NCBI GenBank assembly: GCA_019636235.1
Contig: JAHBXW010000019.1
Coordinates: forward strand, 36,621-100,620
Reading direction: 5' to 3'
DNA length: 64,000 bases
From: Planctomyces sp.
Lineage (GTDB): Bacteria > Planctomycetota > Planctomycetia > Planctomycetales > Planctomycetaceae
Shown: positions 42,387 to 50,074 of the stretch, one piece after another
How the letters are laid out: the number at the start of each line of letters is the position of its first letter
Numbering within the stretch: the stretch's first letter is position 1
The notes under the pieces: model-generated
What the model was told of the DNA's origin: nothing
Seen by the model: the letters and a program-made list of their open reading frames with translations, nothing else
Databases searched by the model: none
Made by a program: the position numbers and the translations under genes

Positions 42387-42890
42387 TCAGTCCTTCGGGA
42401 TCGACGCCGGCGATGCCGGCGAGCTGCCAGACGAGACGCCAAGCTTCTCCCGCAGTGAGGCGTCGATCGCCGCGGCCGCGGACTGGCTGTCCGCCTGGTA
42501 CGCCGCCCGCTCCAGCAGCTCCGCCTGCAGGCGGTCCAGCGCCTCGTACGACCGCCGCATCGCGGTCCGAAGCGGTCGCCGCTTCGGCTCCGGGAAAAAA
42601 TCGATGGTCGCCTCCAGCAGCGCGCGGAACCCGTCCGTCAACGCCTGCTCGTTGAGCCGCTCGGCGAACTGGTCGACCGACACGCCGGCAGCGTCGCGCT
42701 GAGACGCGACGGCGGCCGCCAGCAGGTCGAACGCGACCAGCTCATCGGCTTCGATCGCCCGCAACAGCGGCGATCCGTCCTCGACCAGCTCCAGCAGCTT
42801 GTGGCCGGTCGCCGCCTGCACGCGGCGAATCAGTCCGACCGTGACCGACAGCGTCCATTCGTCGCCGGCGGCGTCACGAAACGTGGCCAT
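42387..42890 (-). CDS. Tail assembly chaperone G
   Basis: A 167-residue protein: MATFRDAAGDEWTLSVTVGL, IRRVQAATGHKLLELVEDGS, FDLLAAAVASQRDAAGVSVD, QFAERLNEQALTDGFRALLE, ATIDFFPEPKRRPLRTAMRR. This is a DUF-type gpG-like tail chaperone directly before the tape measure gene. After residue 98 the nucleotide sequence T TTT TTC occurs in the correct phase (42600 to 42594 on the minus strand), followed by a -1 frame that is open for 145 codons. Ribosomes that slip there would make a GT fusion of about 243 residues. Confidence 0.75.
   Translation of the reverse strand: MATFRDAAGDEWTLSVTVGLIRRVQAATGHKLLELVEDGSPLLRAIEADELVAFDLLAAAVASQRDAAGVSVDQFAERLNEQALTDGFRALLEATIDFFPEPKRRPLRTAMRRSYEALDRLQAELLERAAYQADSQSAAAAIDASLREKLGVSSGSSPASPASIPKD
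42594..42600 (-). promoter_or_regulatory. Candidate -1 programmed frameshift heptamer (T TTT TTC) of the G/GT gene
   Basis: The heptamer T TTT TTC lies in frame with codons GAT TTT TTC of the G gene (codons 97-99). It matches X XXY YYZ. The -1 frame is open from here through 42160 and encodes the conserved T-like sequence. Other slippery positions in the following 200 bases cannot be excluded. Confidence 0.55.
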
Positions 42891-42945
42891 GCGATGCGTC
42901 CTCCTTGACGAGTGGTGATGTGGCGCCGCGTGCCCGCCCAGGGCG

Positions 42946-43389
42946 TCACTCCGCGGGCGTCTCTTCGGCGTCGATGGCCAGCGCCGCTTCCCGCGGCGTC
43001 GCCGCCAGGTGCGTCGCGGCCGGCGTCGTCGCTCCCTGGGCGAGCGTCCGCAGGACGCCCACATAGACGGAGCGGTAGGCGTGCGGGCCGGCGTTCGCGA
43101 TCGCGCCGCGGACTTCCGTCACGGCCGAACGCGCCGCCGGCGCGGCGTCCGCCGCGTCGCACAACAGGGACAGCGTCCGGGCCTGCACATGCACGATCGC
43201 CGTGTCATGCAGCGCGCCGCAGGTGCGGCGCACGCTCTCCAGGGCGTCGGCCAGCTCCTCGGCGTGGTCGGCCTCGACCGCCGGCAGCTCGGTCACAACG
43301 GGGTCCGTCGCCGGCGTCAACTGCGGCGCTGCAGCGCCGGCGTCGACAGCGGCGGGTTCCGCCGCGGGGGTCTTCTTCGAACGGGACAT
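42946..43389 (-). CDS. Prophage protein between tail tube and tail chaperone, unknown
   Basis: A 147-residue protein with an Ala/Pro-rich N-terminal tail (SRSKKTPAAEPAAVDAGAAA) and a helical remainder (HAEELADALESVRRTCGALH, ARTLSLLCDAADAAPAARSA, HAYRSVYVGVLRTLAQGATT). Position between the tail tube and chaperone genes is typical for a small tail protein, but no family is recognised. A tract of 7-bp repeats lies just upstream of its start. Confidence 0.5.
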   Translation of the reverse strand: MSRSKKTPAAEPAAVDAGAAAPQLTPATDPVVTELPAVEADHAEELADALESVRRTCGALHDTAIVHVQARTLSLLCDAADAAPAARSAVTEVRGAIANAGPHAYRSVYVGVLRTLAQGATTPAATHLAATPREAALAIDAEETPAE

Positions 43390-43403
43390 GGGGGTTCCTC
43401 GAG

Positions 43404-43456
43404 GATCGGGGATCGGGGATCGGGGATCGGGGATCGGGGATCGGGGATCGGGGATC
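43404..43456. repeat. Heptanucleotide tandem repeat (GATCGGG, seven full copies)
   Basis: Seven full copies of GATCGGG and a partial eighth (43404-43456) lie in the gap between two tail genes, upstream of the 147-residue protein gene on the minus strand. Short tandem repeats of this size are prone to slipped-strand length change. Copy number could alter spacing to the ribosome binding site of the downstream gene. Confidence 0.9.
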
Positions 43457-43505
43457 AGCGCGCCGCCGATGCCGGCCGGAAGCCGGAGCGATCAGCGACC
43501 TGGAA

Positions 43506-43946
43506 TCAGTCGTCTTCGATCTCCACCCACACGGGCGGATTGGGGTCCTTGCAGGGCCGCATCGTGACGGAATACGTCACAGCCTCTTCGAGCGTCTCAT
43601 TGCGCGTGAAGCTGAACACCTTCCAGCGGGCGCGCAGCCCTTGGCTGCCCTCGGTCGCCAGCAGACCGTCCAGCGCCTGCATGTCGAGCGCGGTACGCTG
43701 GAGGAACGCGTTGCGGATGGCGACGAAATTCGTGTTGGCATGGTCGGCCTTGATCTCGAATTCCAGGGACGACTCCTGCAGCGAGGGCTCCGTCGTCGTG
43801 AATCCGTTGTCGGCGCGGGTGGTCACGTCGGCTTCGCCCATTTCGAGGTTGAGCGTCACTTCCGTGACCTCATCGAACAGGCTCCACGTGGGGGACCCGT
43901 AGGTCCCCGTGTTCCGATAAATATGGCACTTGAAACCCATCTGCAT
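43506..43946 (-). CDS. Major tail tube-like protein
   Basis: A 146-residue protein: MQMGFKCHIYRNTGTYGSPT, EVTEVTLNLEMGEADVTTRA, then TTEPSLQESSLEFEIKADHA, FVAIRNAFLQRTALDMQALD and KVFSFTRNETLEEAVTYSVT. The beta-sandwich pattern and the segment around GLLA..GSQGLRARWKVFSFTRN.ETLEEAVTYSVTM resemble siphovirus tail tube proteins (an E-x-x-x-x-V-x-x-S-V-x-x-x-P ending is common). It lies downstream of the gp10-like/terminator genes, the usual order. Predicted to polymerise into the tail tube. Confidence 0.7.
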   Translation of the reverse strand: MQMGFKCHIYRNTGTYGSPTWSLFDEVTEVTLNLEMGEADVTTRADNGFTTTEPSLQESSLEFEIKADHANTNFVAIRNAFLQRTALDMQALDGLLATEGSQGLRARWKVFSFTRNETLEEAVTYSVTMRPCKDPNPPVWVEIEDD

Positions 43947-43950
43947 GGCG

Positions 43951-44466
43951 TCACCTCACACAATCGCGAAAGAGTTCGGGGAGCTTCGGCCGCACGACGT
44001 CGAGCGTCGGCGCCATGAACGGGTTGCCGTGAAATCGCATCGGGACGCGCTGCCCGCCCCACGCGGGGAGCATCCCGGTCCCGCCGTGTTCCAGGAGCGA
44101 CACCGTGCCGGTCCCCGACTTCTCGGGACCGACCAGCACGTCGTCATCCTCGACGGCGAACTTGATGAGCCGTTTGACGCGGCCGGACCGGCTCGCGGGC
44201 GGCTCGCCCGACTTGGGCTTCGCCCAGGGGCGCTGCGGCCGGGGCTGCCCCTGCCGCCGCGCGCGGCGCAGCCGGGCGTCCCAGGCCAACCGCTGTTCGA
44301 CCGTCATTTCGCCGAGGCTGACCCGCCGCGGCCGGCGGAACATCCGCTTGGCGACGCCGCGAGCCAGCGCGCCGGCGCGGACCAGCGCGCGGCGCTGCCC
44401 GGCGGCGGTCTGTCGCAAGACGCGCTCCGGGTTGAAGGCCGTATGGACCGTATAGCCGGCGACCAT
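43951..44466 (-). CDS. Minor tail/neck protein (HK97 gp10-like)
   Basis: A 171-residue protein: MVAGYTVHTAFNPERVLRQT, AAGQRRALVRAGALARGVAK, then a basic region (RQGQPRPQRPWAKPKSGEPP) and a C-terminal VSLLEHGGTGMLPAWGGQRV, MRFHGNPFMAPTLDVVRPKL. The ending H-G-T..M.P-R/A-PFM.PA is a hallmark of gp10-like neck proteins. It is four bases from the tail tube gene and overlaps the preceding terminator-like gene by one base. The start at 44466 was preferred to the longer 44862 frame, which runs over the next gene. Confidence 0.7.
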   Translation of the reverse strand: MVAGYTVHTAFNPERVLRQTAAGQRRALVRAGALARGVAKRMFRRPRRVSLGEMTVEQRLAWDARLRRARRQGQPRPQRPWAKPKSGEPPASRSGRVKRLIKFAVEDDDVLVGPEKSGTGTVSLLEHGGTGMLPAWGGQRVPMRFHGNPFMAPTLDVVRPKLPELFRDCVR

Positions 44467-44942
44467 CAGTGCACCACGAAATCGACGGACAGAACGGACG
44501 TGAACTGCCGGCGGGCGTGCATCAGGTCCAGGTCGTAGAGCGGCACGGCGCTCGACTCGACGCACGTGAACTTCCCGTCGCCGACGGCGTAGAAGCCGCC
44601 GTGCTTGGGGTAGAACAGATCGTCGAGCTGCTCGACGAACCGGACTAGCGCATCGAGTTCCGACAGGTCCGCCGGCGGCGCGACCTGATCCGACTGCCCG
44701 GGCGCGAGCAGCTTCAGGACGCCGACATAGACGCCCAGACGGCGCTGGACGAGCGCCCGGGTCTGCCTCGATCCGGCCCGGCTGGCCGGCGTGACGACCA
44801 CCTGCAGCTGCTTGACGTCTTTCAATTCGTAACGGGGCACGAAGGCCCGCTTCGGCGTCCACCCGGTCAGGCAGAATGTTTCGCCGCGCGTCGCCAGGTC
44901 GGCGACCAGCAGCGTCTGCAGTTCGATGAGTTCGCTGGTCAT
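44466..44942 (-). CDS. Tail completion/terminator-like protein
   Basis: A 158-residue protein: MTSELIELQTLLVADLATRG, VPRYELKDVKQLQVVVTPAS, RALVQRRLGVYVGVLKLLAP, LDALVRFVEQLDDLFYPKHG and FTSVLSVDFVVH. The pattern of a VxVxP strand, an R-x-x-x-Q-x-x-Y-x-V/I-G segment and a final LSVDFxVH strand fits the gpU/tail-terminator or head-tail closure group. It overlaps both neighbours (one base with the gp10-like gene and four bases with the joining protein). Predicted to close the tail end at the neck. Confidence 0.6.
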   Translation of the reverse strand: MTSELIELQTLLVADLATRGETFCLTGWTPKRAFVPRYELKDVKQLQVVVTPASRAGSRQTRALVQRRLGVYVGVLKLLAPGQSDQVAPPADLSELDALVRFVEQLDDLFYPKHGGFYAVGDGKFTCVESSAVPLYDLDLMHARRQFTSVLSVDFVVH

Positions 44943-45310
44943 GGATCGACCCCCATCGCCTGCGTGTGAATCCGAATCTGGGATCGCGCCGGGTCGCTGA
45001 ACCGGTAGCAGTCCTCGCCGTTCGGGCAGACCTGGAACACCGGCTGGCCGGGCAGCTCGACGCGGACGAGCTGGTCGCCGCGCTCCGGCAGGAACCGCAC
45101 GCCGTCGATGTCCAGGTCGGCCGCGCCGACCAGGAAGTCCTCCAATTGACCGACCGACACGAAACCTGTTTCCAGCGTGGTCTCCGTCGCCGTGCGTCCG
45201 ATCAGCGCGCGGAGCCGCACGACGCGGCCGGCGCGGCGGTATTCGATCCGCTCGCCGGTCGACGATCGTAAGCTCCGCAGCACGGAGCCGATGGCGGCGC
45301 TCAGGCTCAT
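44939..45310 (-). CDS. Head-tail joining protein
   Basis: A 123-residue protein from the ATG at 45310 (MSLSAAIGSVLRSLRSSTGE); a start at 45352 adds low-complexity sequence. YRRAGRVVRLRALIGRTATE and VSVGQLEDFLVGAADLDIDG, then RFLPERGDQLVRVELPGQPV, fit a small neck-type adaptor (gpFII-like ATTachment protein). The next gene upstream is major capsid and the next downstream is terminator-like, so a head-tail connector role is likely. Confidence 0.6.
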   Translation of the reverse strand: MSLSAAIGSVLRSLRSSTGERIEYRRAGRVVRLRALIGRTATETTLETGFVSVGQLEDFLVGAADLDIDGVRFLPERGDQLVRVELPGQPVFQVCPNGEDCYRFSDPARSQIRIHTQAMGVDP

Positions 45311-45389
45311 CACACGCTCTCGAACAAAAAGAACAGCCGAGCGCCCGGCCAACCCAGGGAACCGGACGCCCGACCGCTCGGGGAGAGGA

Positions 45390-46334
45390 TTACGGCGATG
45401 CGCCGACGACGGGCTCCGTCTGCGTCAGGAAGTCCGTGACGATGATCGGGATGCCATCAACGTCGGCCGGCCGCGGGGCCGGCGCGCCGGTGGCGTTCGT
45501 CGCGGTCCGGCTCTGCCGCAGCTTCTTCAGGTGCTGCCGGTTCATCAGGATCAGGTTCGGCTGCCGGCCGGTGGGGAACTCGGCCAGGGCCGCGTAGATC
45601 ATGTCGTCATCGACCGCGGTCGCCGCGCCGATGTTGGCGATCCGCACGATGCTGTATTTGCCGCCGACCTGCAGTCCGAGCCAGGTGGACACGGGGGTGT
45701 AGTACATCGGCAGCGGCTTCCCGCTGCCGTCCGGCATGACCTGCACGACGGTCTCGCCCATCGCGATGTCGATGCCGTCGCCCCCCTGATTCGCGCCGAT
45801 CAGCGTCACATCGTTCCCGTCGCCGTTGGTGCGGACGAGGTAGATCGACGACTGCTGATTCGCCGTGTTGCCGGCGGCGTTCACGACGCCCGGCGTGTCG
45901 AGGTAGGGCATCGCCTGCCGCAGGCCGTCGAAACTCGCGCCGGAGTCGCCGTTCAGGATCGAGCCTTCGCCCTTGGCGAACGCGGCCTTGATGTGTCGCC
46001 GACCCTCGCGGGCGATCCAGGCTTCCGGACCGCCGCGGTAGGCGTCGGCGACGGCCTTGTCGACCGCGAAGCCGGCGTCGAGGATTTTGAGCTGCAACGT
46101 GACCAGCGTGTCCGTCGACTTCGACAGGTCGCGGCCCACGTTCGGCGCGCGGAAGCCGACGACGGGCGCGCCGGTCTCCTTGGTGTATTTATGCTCGGTG
46201 CCGTTGCTGGACGGCTCCGCCGCCAGGTGCTTGAAGAACGGCGCGTCGTCGAGCAGGTCGGAAATTTCGAGATCGGCGATCGAGCGATCGTTGATCTTCG
46301 CGAGATCGGTGAGTGTGGAGAACGTGTTCGACAC
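45390..46334 (-). CDS. Major capsid protein
   Basis: A 314-residue protein. SNTFSTLTDLAKINDRSIAD, LEISDLLDDAPFFKHLAAEP and EHKYTKETGAPVVGFRAPNV resemble the N-arm and E-loop of HK97-fold capsid proteins of the Linocin/P22-like branch with a short N-arm. VTLQLKILDAGFAVDKAVAD, SILNGDSGASFDGLRQAMPY and GKYSIVRIANIGAATAVDDD match the P- and A-domains, with the final DGIPIIVTDFLTQTEPVVGA an A-domain strand. Length and position between protease/scaffold and joining protein support it. The start is GTG at 46334 with GAAGGA upstream. Confidence 0.85.
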   Translation of the reverse strand: MSNTFSTLTDLAKINDRSIADLEISDLLDDAPFFKHLAAEPSSNGTEHKYTKETGAPVVGFRAPNVGRDLSKSTDTLVTLQLKILDAGFAVDKAVADAYRGGPEAWIAREGRRHIKAAFAKGEGSILNGDSGASFDGLRQAMPYLDTPGVVNAAGNTANQQSSIYLVRTNGDGNDVTLIGANQGGDGIDIAMGETVVQVMPDGSGKPLPMYYTPVSTWLGLQVGGKYSIVRIANIGAATAVDDDMIYAALAEFPTGRQPNLILMNRQHLKKLRQSRTATNATGAPAPRPADVDGIPIIVTDFLTQTEPVVGASP

Positions 46335-46408
46335 TGGTCATTCCTTCGAACCGGTCGGACGGGGTTGCGGTGTCACAGTCGCGCCGCGCTCCCACGCGGC
46401 GGCGTCGC

Positions 46409-46738
46409 TCACTTCATGCGGACGACGGCCGCCAGGCCCTTTTTGCCGGACCCGGCCTTCTTCTCCGCGTCGCCGCCGGGGAGCGGCTGTTGCTCGCCCA
46501 AGCTGGCGGCGGCCAGCCGTGTCTTGGCTTCCGACGCTTCCGCCTGCGCGGCGGAGAGCTGCGCGGTCTGATGGGCGCTGAACTTTTCCAGCGCCTGCTC
46601 ATAGCTCAGTCCCTCGGCGAGATACTGGCTGCCCAGCTCCGCGCCGAACTTCTCGGTGTAGCGCTTCAACGACGCCGCGAATTCCTGCCGCGGGTCGGCG
46701 GCCGGGTCCGCCGGCTTGGTTTCGATCGTCTTCGACAT
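46409..46738 (-). CDS. Nested scaffold protein candidate (internal start in the protease gene)
   Basis: The same frame as the 3' part of the protease gene, from ATG 46738. It reads MSKTIETKPADPAADPRQEF and continues as the coiled-coil region. An internal ribosome binding site (CCGAGGATGACGAG) precedes it. Lambda-like phages make Nu3 scaffold from an internal start of the C protease; the same logic is likely here. Not proven from sequence alone. Confidence 0.4.
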   Translation of the reverse strand: MSKTIETKPADPAADPRQEFAASLKRYTEKFGAELGSQYLAEGLSYEQALEKFSAHQTAQLSAAQAEASEAKTRLAAASLGEQQPLPGGDAEKKAGSGKKGLAAVVRMK

Positions 46739-47566
46739 CTCGTCATCCTCGGAAATGAGTTTCAGTTTGTGGTTCTTCAGGAACCGTTCCGCGAACGCAC
46801 GCAGGCGGTCCGGATGGACCGCGGACAACGCCGACGTCGCCGGCTTCTCGGCCCCGTCGAGGCCCAGGCAGAACGCCGCCAGCGCGTCCGCTTCCGCTGC
46901 GACCGCGTTGCCGCCCGTCGAGAACAGGCCGCCGGCGTTCGCGGCCGGCGAGTCGACGACGTCTCCGGCATGCAGCGACGCCAGGCGATAGTGCGGCAGG
47001 TTCTCGACGTTGTCGGCGTCGGGGGACCGGAATCGCGAGCGCGTCTCTTTCTTGCCGCGGCCGTCCTCCACTTCGTAGTCCTCTTGGTGGGCCGCCTCGA
47101 ATTCCTGTTCGGCGAGACGGTCGGAACGGAACACGATCGACAGTCCGAAGTCCTCCGGCGTCTCTTCCGCCAGGCTCATCACGTAGTCGGCGAGATCGCC
47201 GTCCGGCGTCTGATGCGAGGACTTGGCGAAGTGCAGATCGGCGAACACCTGGTCGCCGTCGCGAGTCGCATTCTTCAGCCGTCCGAGCTGCGTCCCCATG
47301 CCGTCCGACGACAGGCCCGGATGCGTGAACCGGGACTTGATGCCCAGCTTTCGCTGGTTGGCGGAGAACGCGACCTGGTCCAGGAACGTGCCGTCGATCC
47401 AGCCGCCATGCCCCAGCGCCGCGCCGCGGGTGATGACCGACACGCCGCGGATCAGGCCCGCGCCGAAGTCGCCCCCCGCGCGCTCGACGGCGGGCAGGTC
47501 TTTCGAGGCCTTGAGGCCCTTGCGGCCCGAGGCCCGCAGCAGCCGCGGAGCGGTGTTCAGTTCCAT
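46409..47566 (-). CDS. Prohead protease fused to scaffold-like C-terminal region
   Basis: A 385-residue protein. The N-terminal two-thirds resemble a capsid maturation protease of S49/HK97 type: AGLIRGVSVITRGAALGHGG, LDQVAFSANQRKLGIKSRFT, YVMSLAEETPEDFGLSIVFR. The C-terminal third (EFAASLKRYTEKFGAELGSQ, YEQALEKFSAHQTAQLSAAQ, EASEAKTRLAAASLGEQQPL) is a charged coiled coil typical of scaffolds. An internal ATG (46738; MSKTIETKP) with GAGG eight bases upstream could start a separate scaffold of 109 residues, as with lambda Nu3 inside C. It lies between portal and capsid genes, as expected. Confidence 0.75.
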   Translation of the reverse strand: MELNTAPRLLRASGRKGLKASKDLPAVERAGGDFGAGLIRGVSVITRGAALGHGGWIDGTFLDQVAFSANQRKLGIKSRFTHPGLSSDGMGTQLGRLKNATRDGDQVFADLHFAKSSHQTPDGDLADYVMSLAEETPEDFGLSIVFRSDRLAEQEFEAAHQEDYEVEDGRGKKETRSRFRSPDADNVENLPHYRLASLHAGDVVDSPAANAGGLFSTGGNAVAAEADALAAFCLGLDGAEKPATSALSAVHPDRLRAFAERFLKNHKLKLISEDDEMSKTIETKPADPAADPRQEFAASLKRYTEKFGAELGSQYLAEGLSYEQALEKFSAHQTAQLSAAQAEASEAKTRLAAASLGEQQPLPGGDAEKKAGSGKKGLAAVVRMK

Positions 47567-49029
47567 TGCGATCCCCCCCGCCGCGTCTGTTCGTGTTCGT
47601 CGTCCGCGCTCGCGCCCGACTGCGGATCGAACGCCACCGAGACGCCGGCGTTGGCGGCGTACTCGCGCGCGTGCTTGATGTCGTCGATGTTCTGGTACCA
47701 GTCGCCGCCGCCGCGCTGCTTGCAGATCGCCTGCGGCGTCGCCCAGCCGGCCGTCACCGCCAACAGGTCGGCGTTGATTTCCTTCGAGGGGTCCCACCAC
47801 GGCATTCCGCTGGGCACCCATTCCCAGAACGGACGCGCCAGCGACACGCCGCGCGGCAGCTTCAGCCCCTCGCGGACGATGGCCACCTGCGTCCGCTTCC
47901 GCAGCCACCACTGCAGCACGTGCGCGAGGTTGCGGCGCTTCGGACGGCAACTGCGGTCGTAGTGCCGCCACGCGCCGACGCTGCCATAAAAATTCGTGTG
48001 TGCCTCATCGAAAAAGCTGTAGGGGACATCCAACGCTTTGAGGGCGACCATCAGAATCGCCATCAGGAACTCGCGGCTGTTCGCGCCCGGCGAGTCGCTT
48101 TTCAGGAAGTCCGCCTTGTCCCCGGGGTTCAGGTCGAGGAGCTGCGGGCCGGCGTCGAGCTTCATCGTGTAGCGCGGCTTTGCCGGCGGTCCGTTCGTGT
48201 CCCCCGGCGCGGCGAACGACCAGCGGTCCGCTTCCGCGCCGTCCAGCGCGAACATCGCGTCACGGTAGATGGCCATCACGAACAACTGCTCGACCTTCAG
48301 CTTGCCCAGGCCGTACTCGAAACCTTCATAGACGTCGCGCAGGGAATTCAGTCCGCTGGCGATCGGCGAGATTCCGCGGACCTGGTCGAAGCGGTCGAAG
48401 TGCGCGTGCAGGTGCAGATGCTCGGCGGACACGCTGCGGGGATTCGTGTAACCCTTGCCCCCTGCGCCGCGCTGATTTACGCAGTAGGCCAGCGCGCGGC
48501 CGGCGACGTCGGTCCGGACGCCATGCGTCCAGTCCGCGCCGTCGTGCTGCGGGTTCCGGATGCGATCCCCTTCGATCGCCTGCACCTGCCCCGAGGACAG
48601 GAACACGCAACCGGCGTCGCCGTCAAGCACCTGACGGGCTTCGATCAGGCGGATGAACCGGTCGAGTCCGTGCCGGCCCGCGGCGTCGAACGCCGCCGGC
48701 GCGGACCATTCGCGAACCAGCGCCTCGAACTCGTCATCGAAACCGTCGTCCCCGCTGCGGCAGTGGAAATCGAACTCGGTGACGTAGTCCAGATGTTTGC
48801 GGACCGCCCAGGCGGCGACCGCGAAGTTCCGCGAGACGTCTTGCGCGGCCCCGATCAGCGCGTCCCGCTTGCGGCGGCCCAGCGTCGCGTCTTCGGACGT
48901 GATGACGGCGCTCGGCGGCTTGCGGCGCTGCGAAGGCTCGGTCGCGTCGTAGCCGAGAGACCGCATCCGTGCGGCGCTGGCCCGCATCCGTGCGAGCTGT
49001 CTCGGCGATCGGGGTCCGGAGCCAGTCAT
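47557..49029 (-). CDS. Portal protein (lambda gpB-like)
   Basis: A 490-residue portal protein. AAQDVSRNFAVAAWAVRKHL, DYVTEFDFHCRSGDDGFDDE, RFIRLIEARQVLDGDAGCVF, AIEGDRIRNPQHDGADW, then SVSAEHLHLHAHFDRFDQVR, GISPIASGLNSLRDVYEGFE, AHTNFYGSVGAWRHYDRSCR, and WEWVPSGMPWWDPSKEINAD, LLAVTAGWATPQAI, are all typical of lambda-type portals (PF05136). It forms the dodecameric DNA-entry channel at one capsid vertex. The stop overlaps the protease start by ten bases and the start abuts the gpW-like gene. Ordinary length. Confidence 0.9.
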   Translation of the reverse strand: MTGSGPRSPRQLARMRASAARMRSLGYDATEPSQRRKPPSAVITSEDATLGRRKRDALIGAAQDVSRNFAVAAWAVRKHLDYVTEFDFHCRSGDDGFDDEFEALVREWSAPAAFDAAGRHGLDRFIRLIEARQVLDGDAGCVFLSSGQVQAIEGDRIRNPQHDGADWTHGVRTDVAGRALAYCVNQRGAGGKGYTNPRSVSAEHLHLHAHFDRFDQVRGISPIASGLNSLRDVYEGFEYGLGKLKVEQLFVMAIYRDAMFALDGAEADRWSFAAPGDTNGPPAKPRYTMKLDAGPQLLDLNPGDKADFLKSDSPGANSREFLMAILMVALKALDVPYSFFDEAHTNFYGSVGAWRHYDRSCRPKRRNLAHVLQWWLRKRTQVAIVREGLKLPRGVSLARPFWEWVPSGMPWWDPSKEINADLLAVTAGWATPQAICKQRGGGDWYQNIDDIKHAREYAANAGVSVAFDPQSGASADDEHEQTRRGGSQWN

Positions 49030-49232
49030 CAGAACGCGCCGCTCATGTCGATCGACAGGAGCCGCGGCCGGCGGCTCTGGCCTTCAGGGTCTTCTTCTTT
49101 CAGCTCGGCGATCCGCGCGCGGATGGCGTCCGGATCGATCGCCGTCACGACGCCGTCGACCGTGATCGTCTTCGCGCCCGAATCGAGCAGCGTCTCCAGA
49201 ATCGCGATGCGTTCGGCGGCGGTCTGAGCCAT
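49029..49232 (-). CDS. gpW-like head-tail joining protein
   Basis: A 67-residue protein: AERIAILETLLDSGAKTITV, DGVVTAIDPDAIRARIAELK, EEDPEGQSRRP. The two-helix plus beta-hairpin pattern (helix; G-x-x-x-x-x-x-x-G-x-x hairpin; helix R-x-x-I-A-x-L) and length match lambda gpW, which binds the portal after DNA packaging. It is placed directly upstream of the portal gene, as gpW is in lambda. It overlaps the portal start by one base. Confidence 0.75.
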   Translation of the reverse strand: MAQTAAERIAILETLLDSGAKTITVDGVVTAIDPDAIRARIAELKEEDPEGQSRRPRLLSIDMSGAF

Positions 49233-49292
49233 GCCGCGACGCTACCGCACGCGCGCGGGGCGGCTCGATCCCGGAAATCCGAAATCGCCATA

Positions 49293-49997
49293 TCACGCCG
49301 GCAGCGGCGCGACGGTCACGTTCTCCGACTGCTCCACCTTCAACGAGCGCCCCGCCAGGTCGGCCGAATCGACGGTCTGCGCGTGGACCGCGCGCAGGAT
49401 GCCCGTCTTGTCCAGCGAGAGGCTGGCTTTCAGCCAGGGCGTGGCGCCGCAGCGCTTGAGCGCGTCGGCGATGGCGCTGGACGCCTTGGTGTCGGCGTCG
49501 ATCTCGGCGACGACGGCCCGATCCTCCATGCCGTGCGTCGGGACGATCGACTCCGTCGAGAGCCGCGATTTCACGACGCCCCCCGGCAGCTCGACGGACT
49601 TGCCGTCCGCGAACAGGCGGCGGCGGTGCTTTCGGACGTACTTCTCGACGACCGTCCGAGCAGTCAAAAACCGGTCCGATCCGATTTGCGAGCGCGCGCG
49701 GAACTCCCGGGCCTCGAGCGCGACGGCCGCGGCCCGGGCCTTTTCCGCCCGCGTCACGGCCTCGGCGAACTGTTCTTCCCACACCAGCCAGGCGACCGCG
49801 GCTGACAGATCAGCGTCCGATTCGATCGTCTCCGGCAGCCGGGCGTCCGGCGTCGGGAGGGACGGCCAGGCGGACGGATCCGCCGACGCGGCCGACGGCG
49901 CTTCCTGGAGGCCGTCGAACAGCGTCGGCTGCCCCGGCCGCGAGGCCGCGGCGAGCTTCTTGACGGCTTTCGCCTTGGCAGATTTTGCAGTGGGCAT
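49293..49997 (-). CDS. gam: Mu Gam-like host-nuclease inhibitor
   Basis: A 234-residue protein. The first third is Ala/Lys-rich (PTAKSAKAKAVKKLAAASRP). The core has VTRAEKARAAAVALEAREFR, TVVEKYVRKHRRRLFADGKS, VELPGGVVKSRLSTESIVPT and ATPWLKASLSLDKTGILRAV, ending GRSLKVEQSENVTVAPLP. This follows the order of Mu Gam (coiled coil; R-x-x-L-x-x-x-G-K-x-x-x-x-x-x-G-x-V-x-x-R; ...G-x-x-x-x-x-E-x-x-x-V-x-P). Gam binds double-stranded DNA ends and blocks RecBCD/AddAB exonuclease. It lies among head genes rather than early genes, which is unusual. The 60-base gap to gpW has no gene. Confidence 0.7.
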   Translation of the reverse strand: MPTAKSAKAKAVKKLAAASRPGQPTLFDGLQEAPSAASADPSAWPSLPTPDARLPETIESDADLSAAVAWLVWEEQFAEAVTRAEKARAAAVALEAREFRARSQIGSDRFLTARTVVEKYVRKHRRRLFADGKSVELPGGVVKSRLSTESIVPTHGMEDRAVVAEIDADTKASSAIADALKRCGATPWLKASLSLDKTGILRAVHAQTVDSADLAGRSLKVEQSENVTVAPLPA

Positions 49998-50074
49998 CGT
50001 CGCTTCCTTGCAGAACTTCCAATTGGACCCGCAGCGTTCGTGCCGCGTTCGGCCGCGTCGCTCGAGTGCCGCCC

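Noticed and set aside
40163..42655. 830-residue plus-strand frame opposite the tape measure gene
   Set aside because: Antisense shadow of a G+C-rich, Ala-rich gene; the sequence is an Arg/Gln-rich string with no family features.
43404..43456. Short tandem repeat considered as a CRISPR array
   Set aside because: The unit is only seven bases without spacers, and no cas genes are present anywhere in the window.
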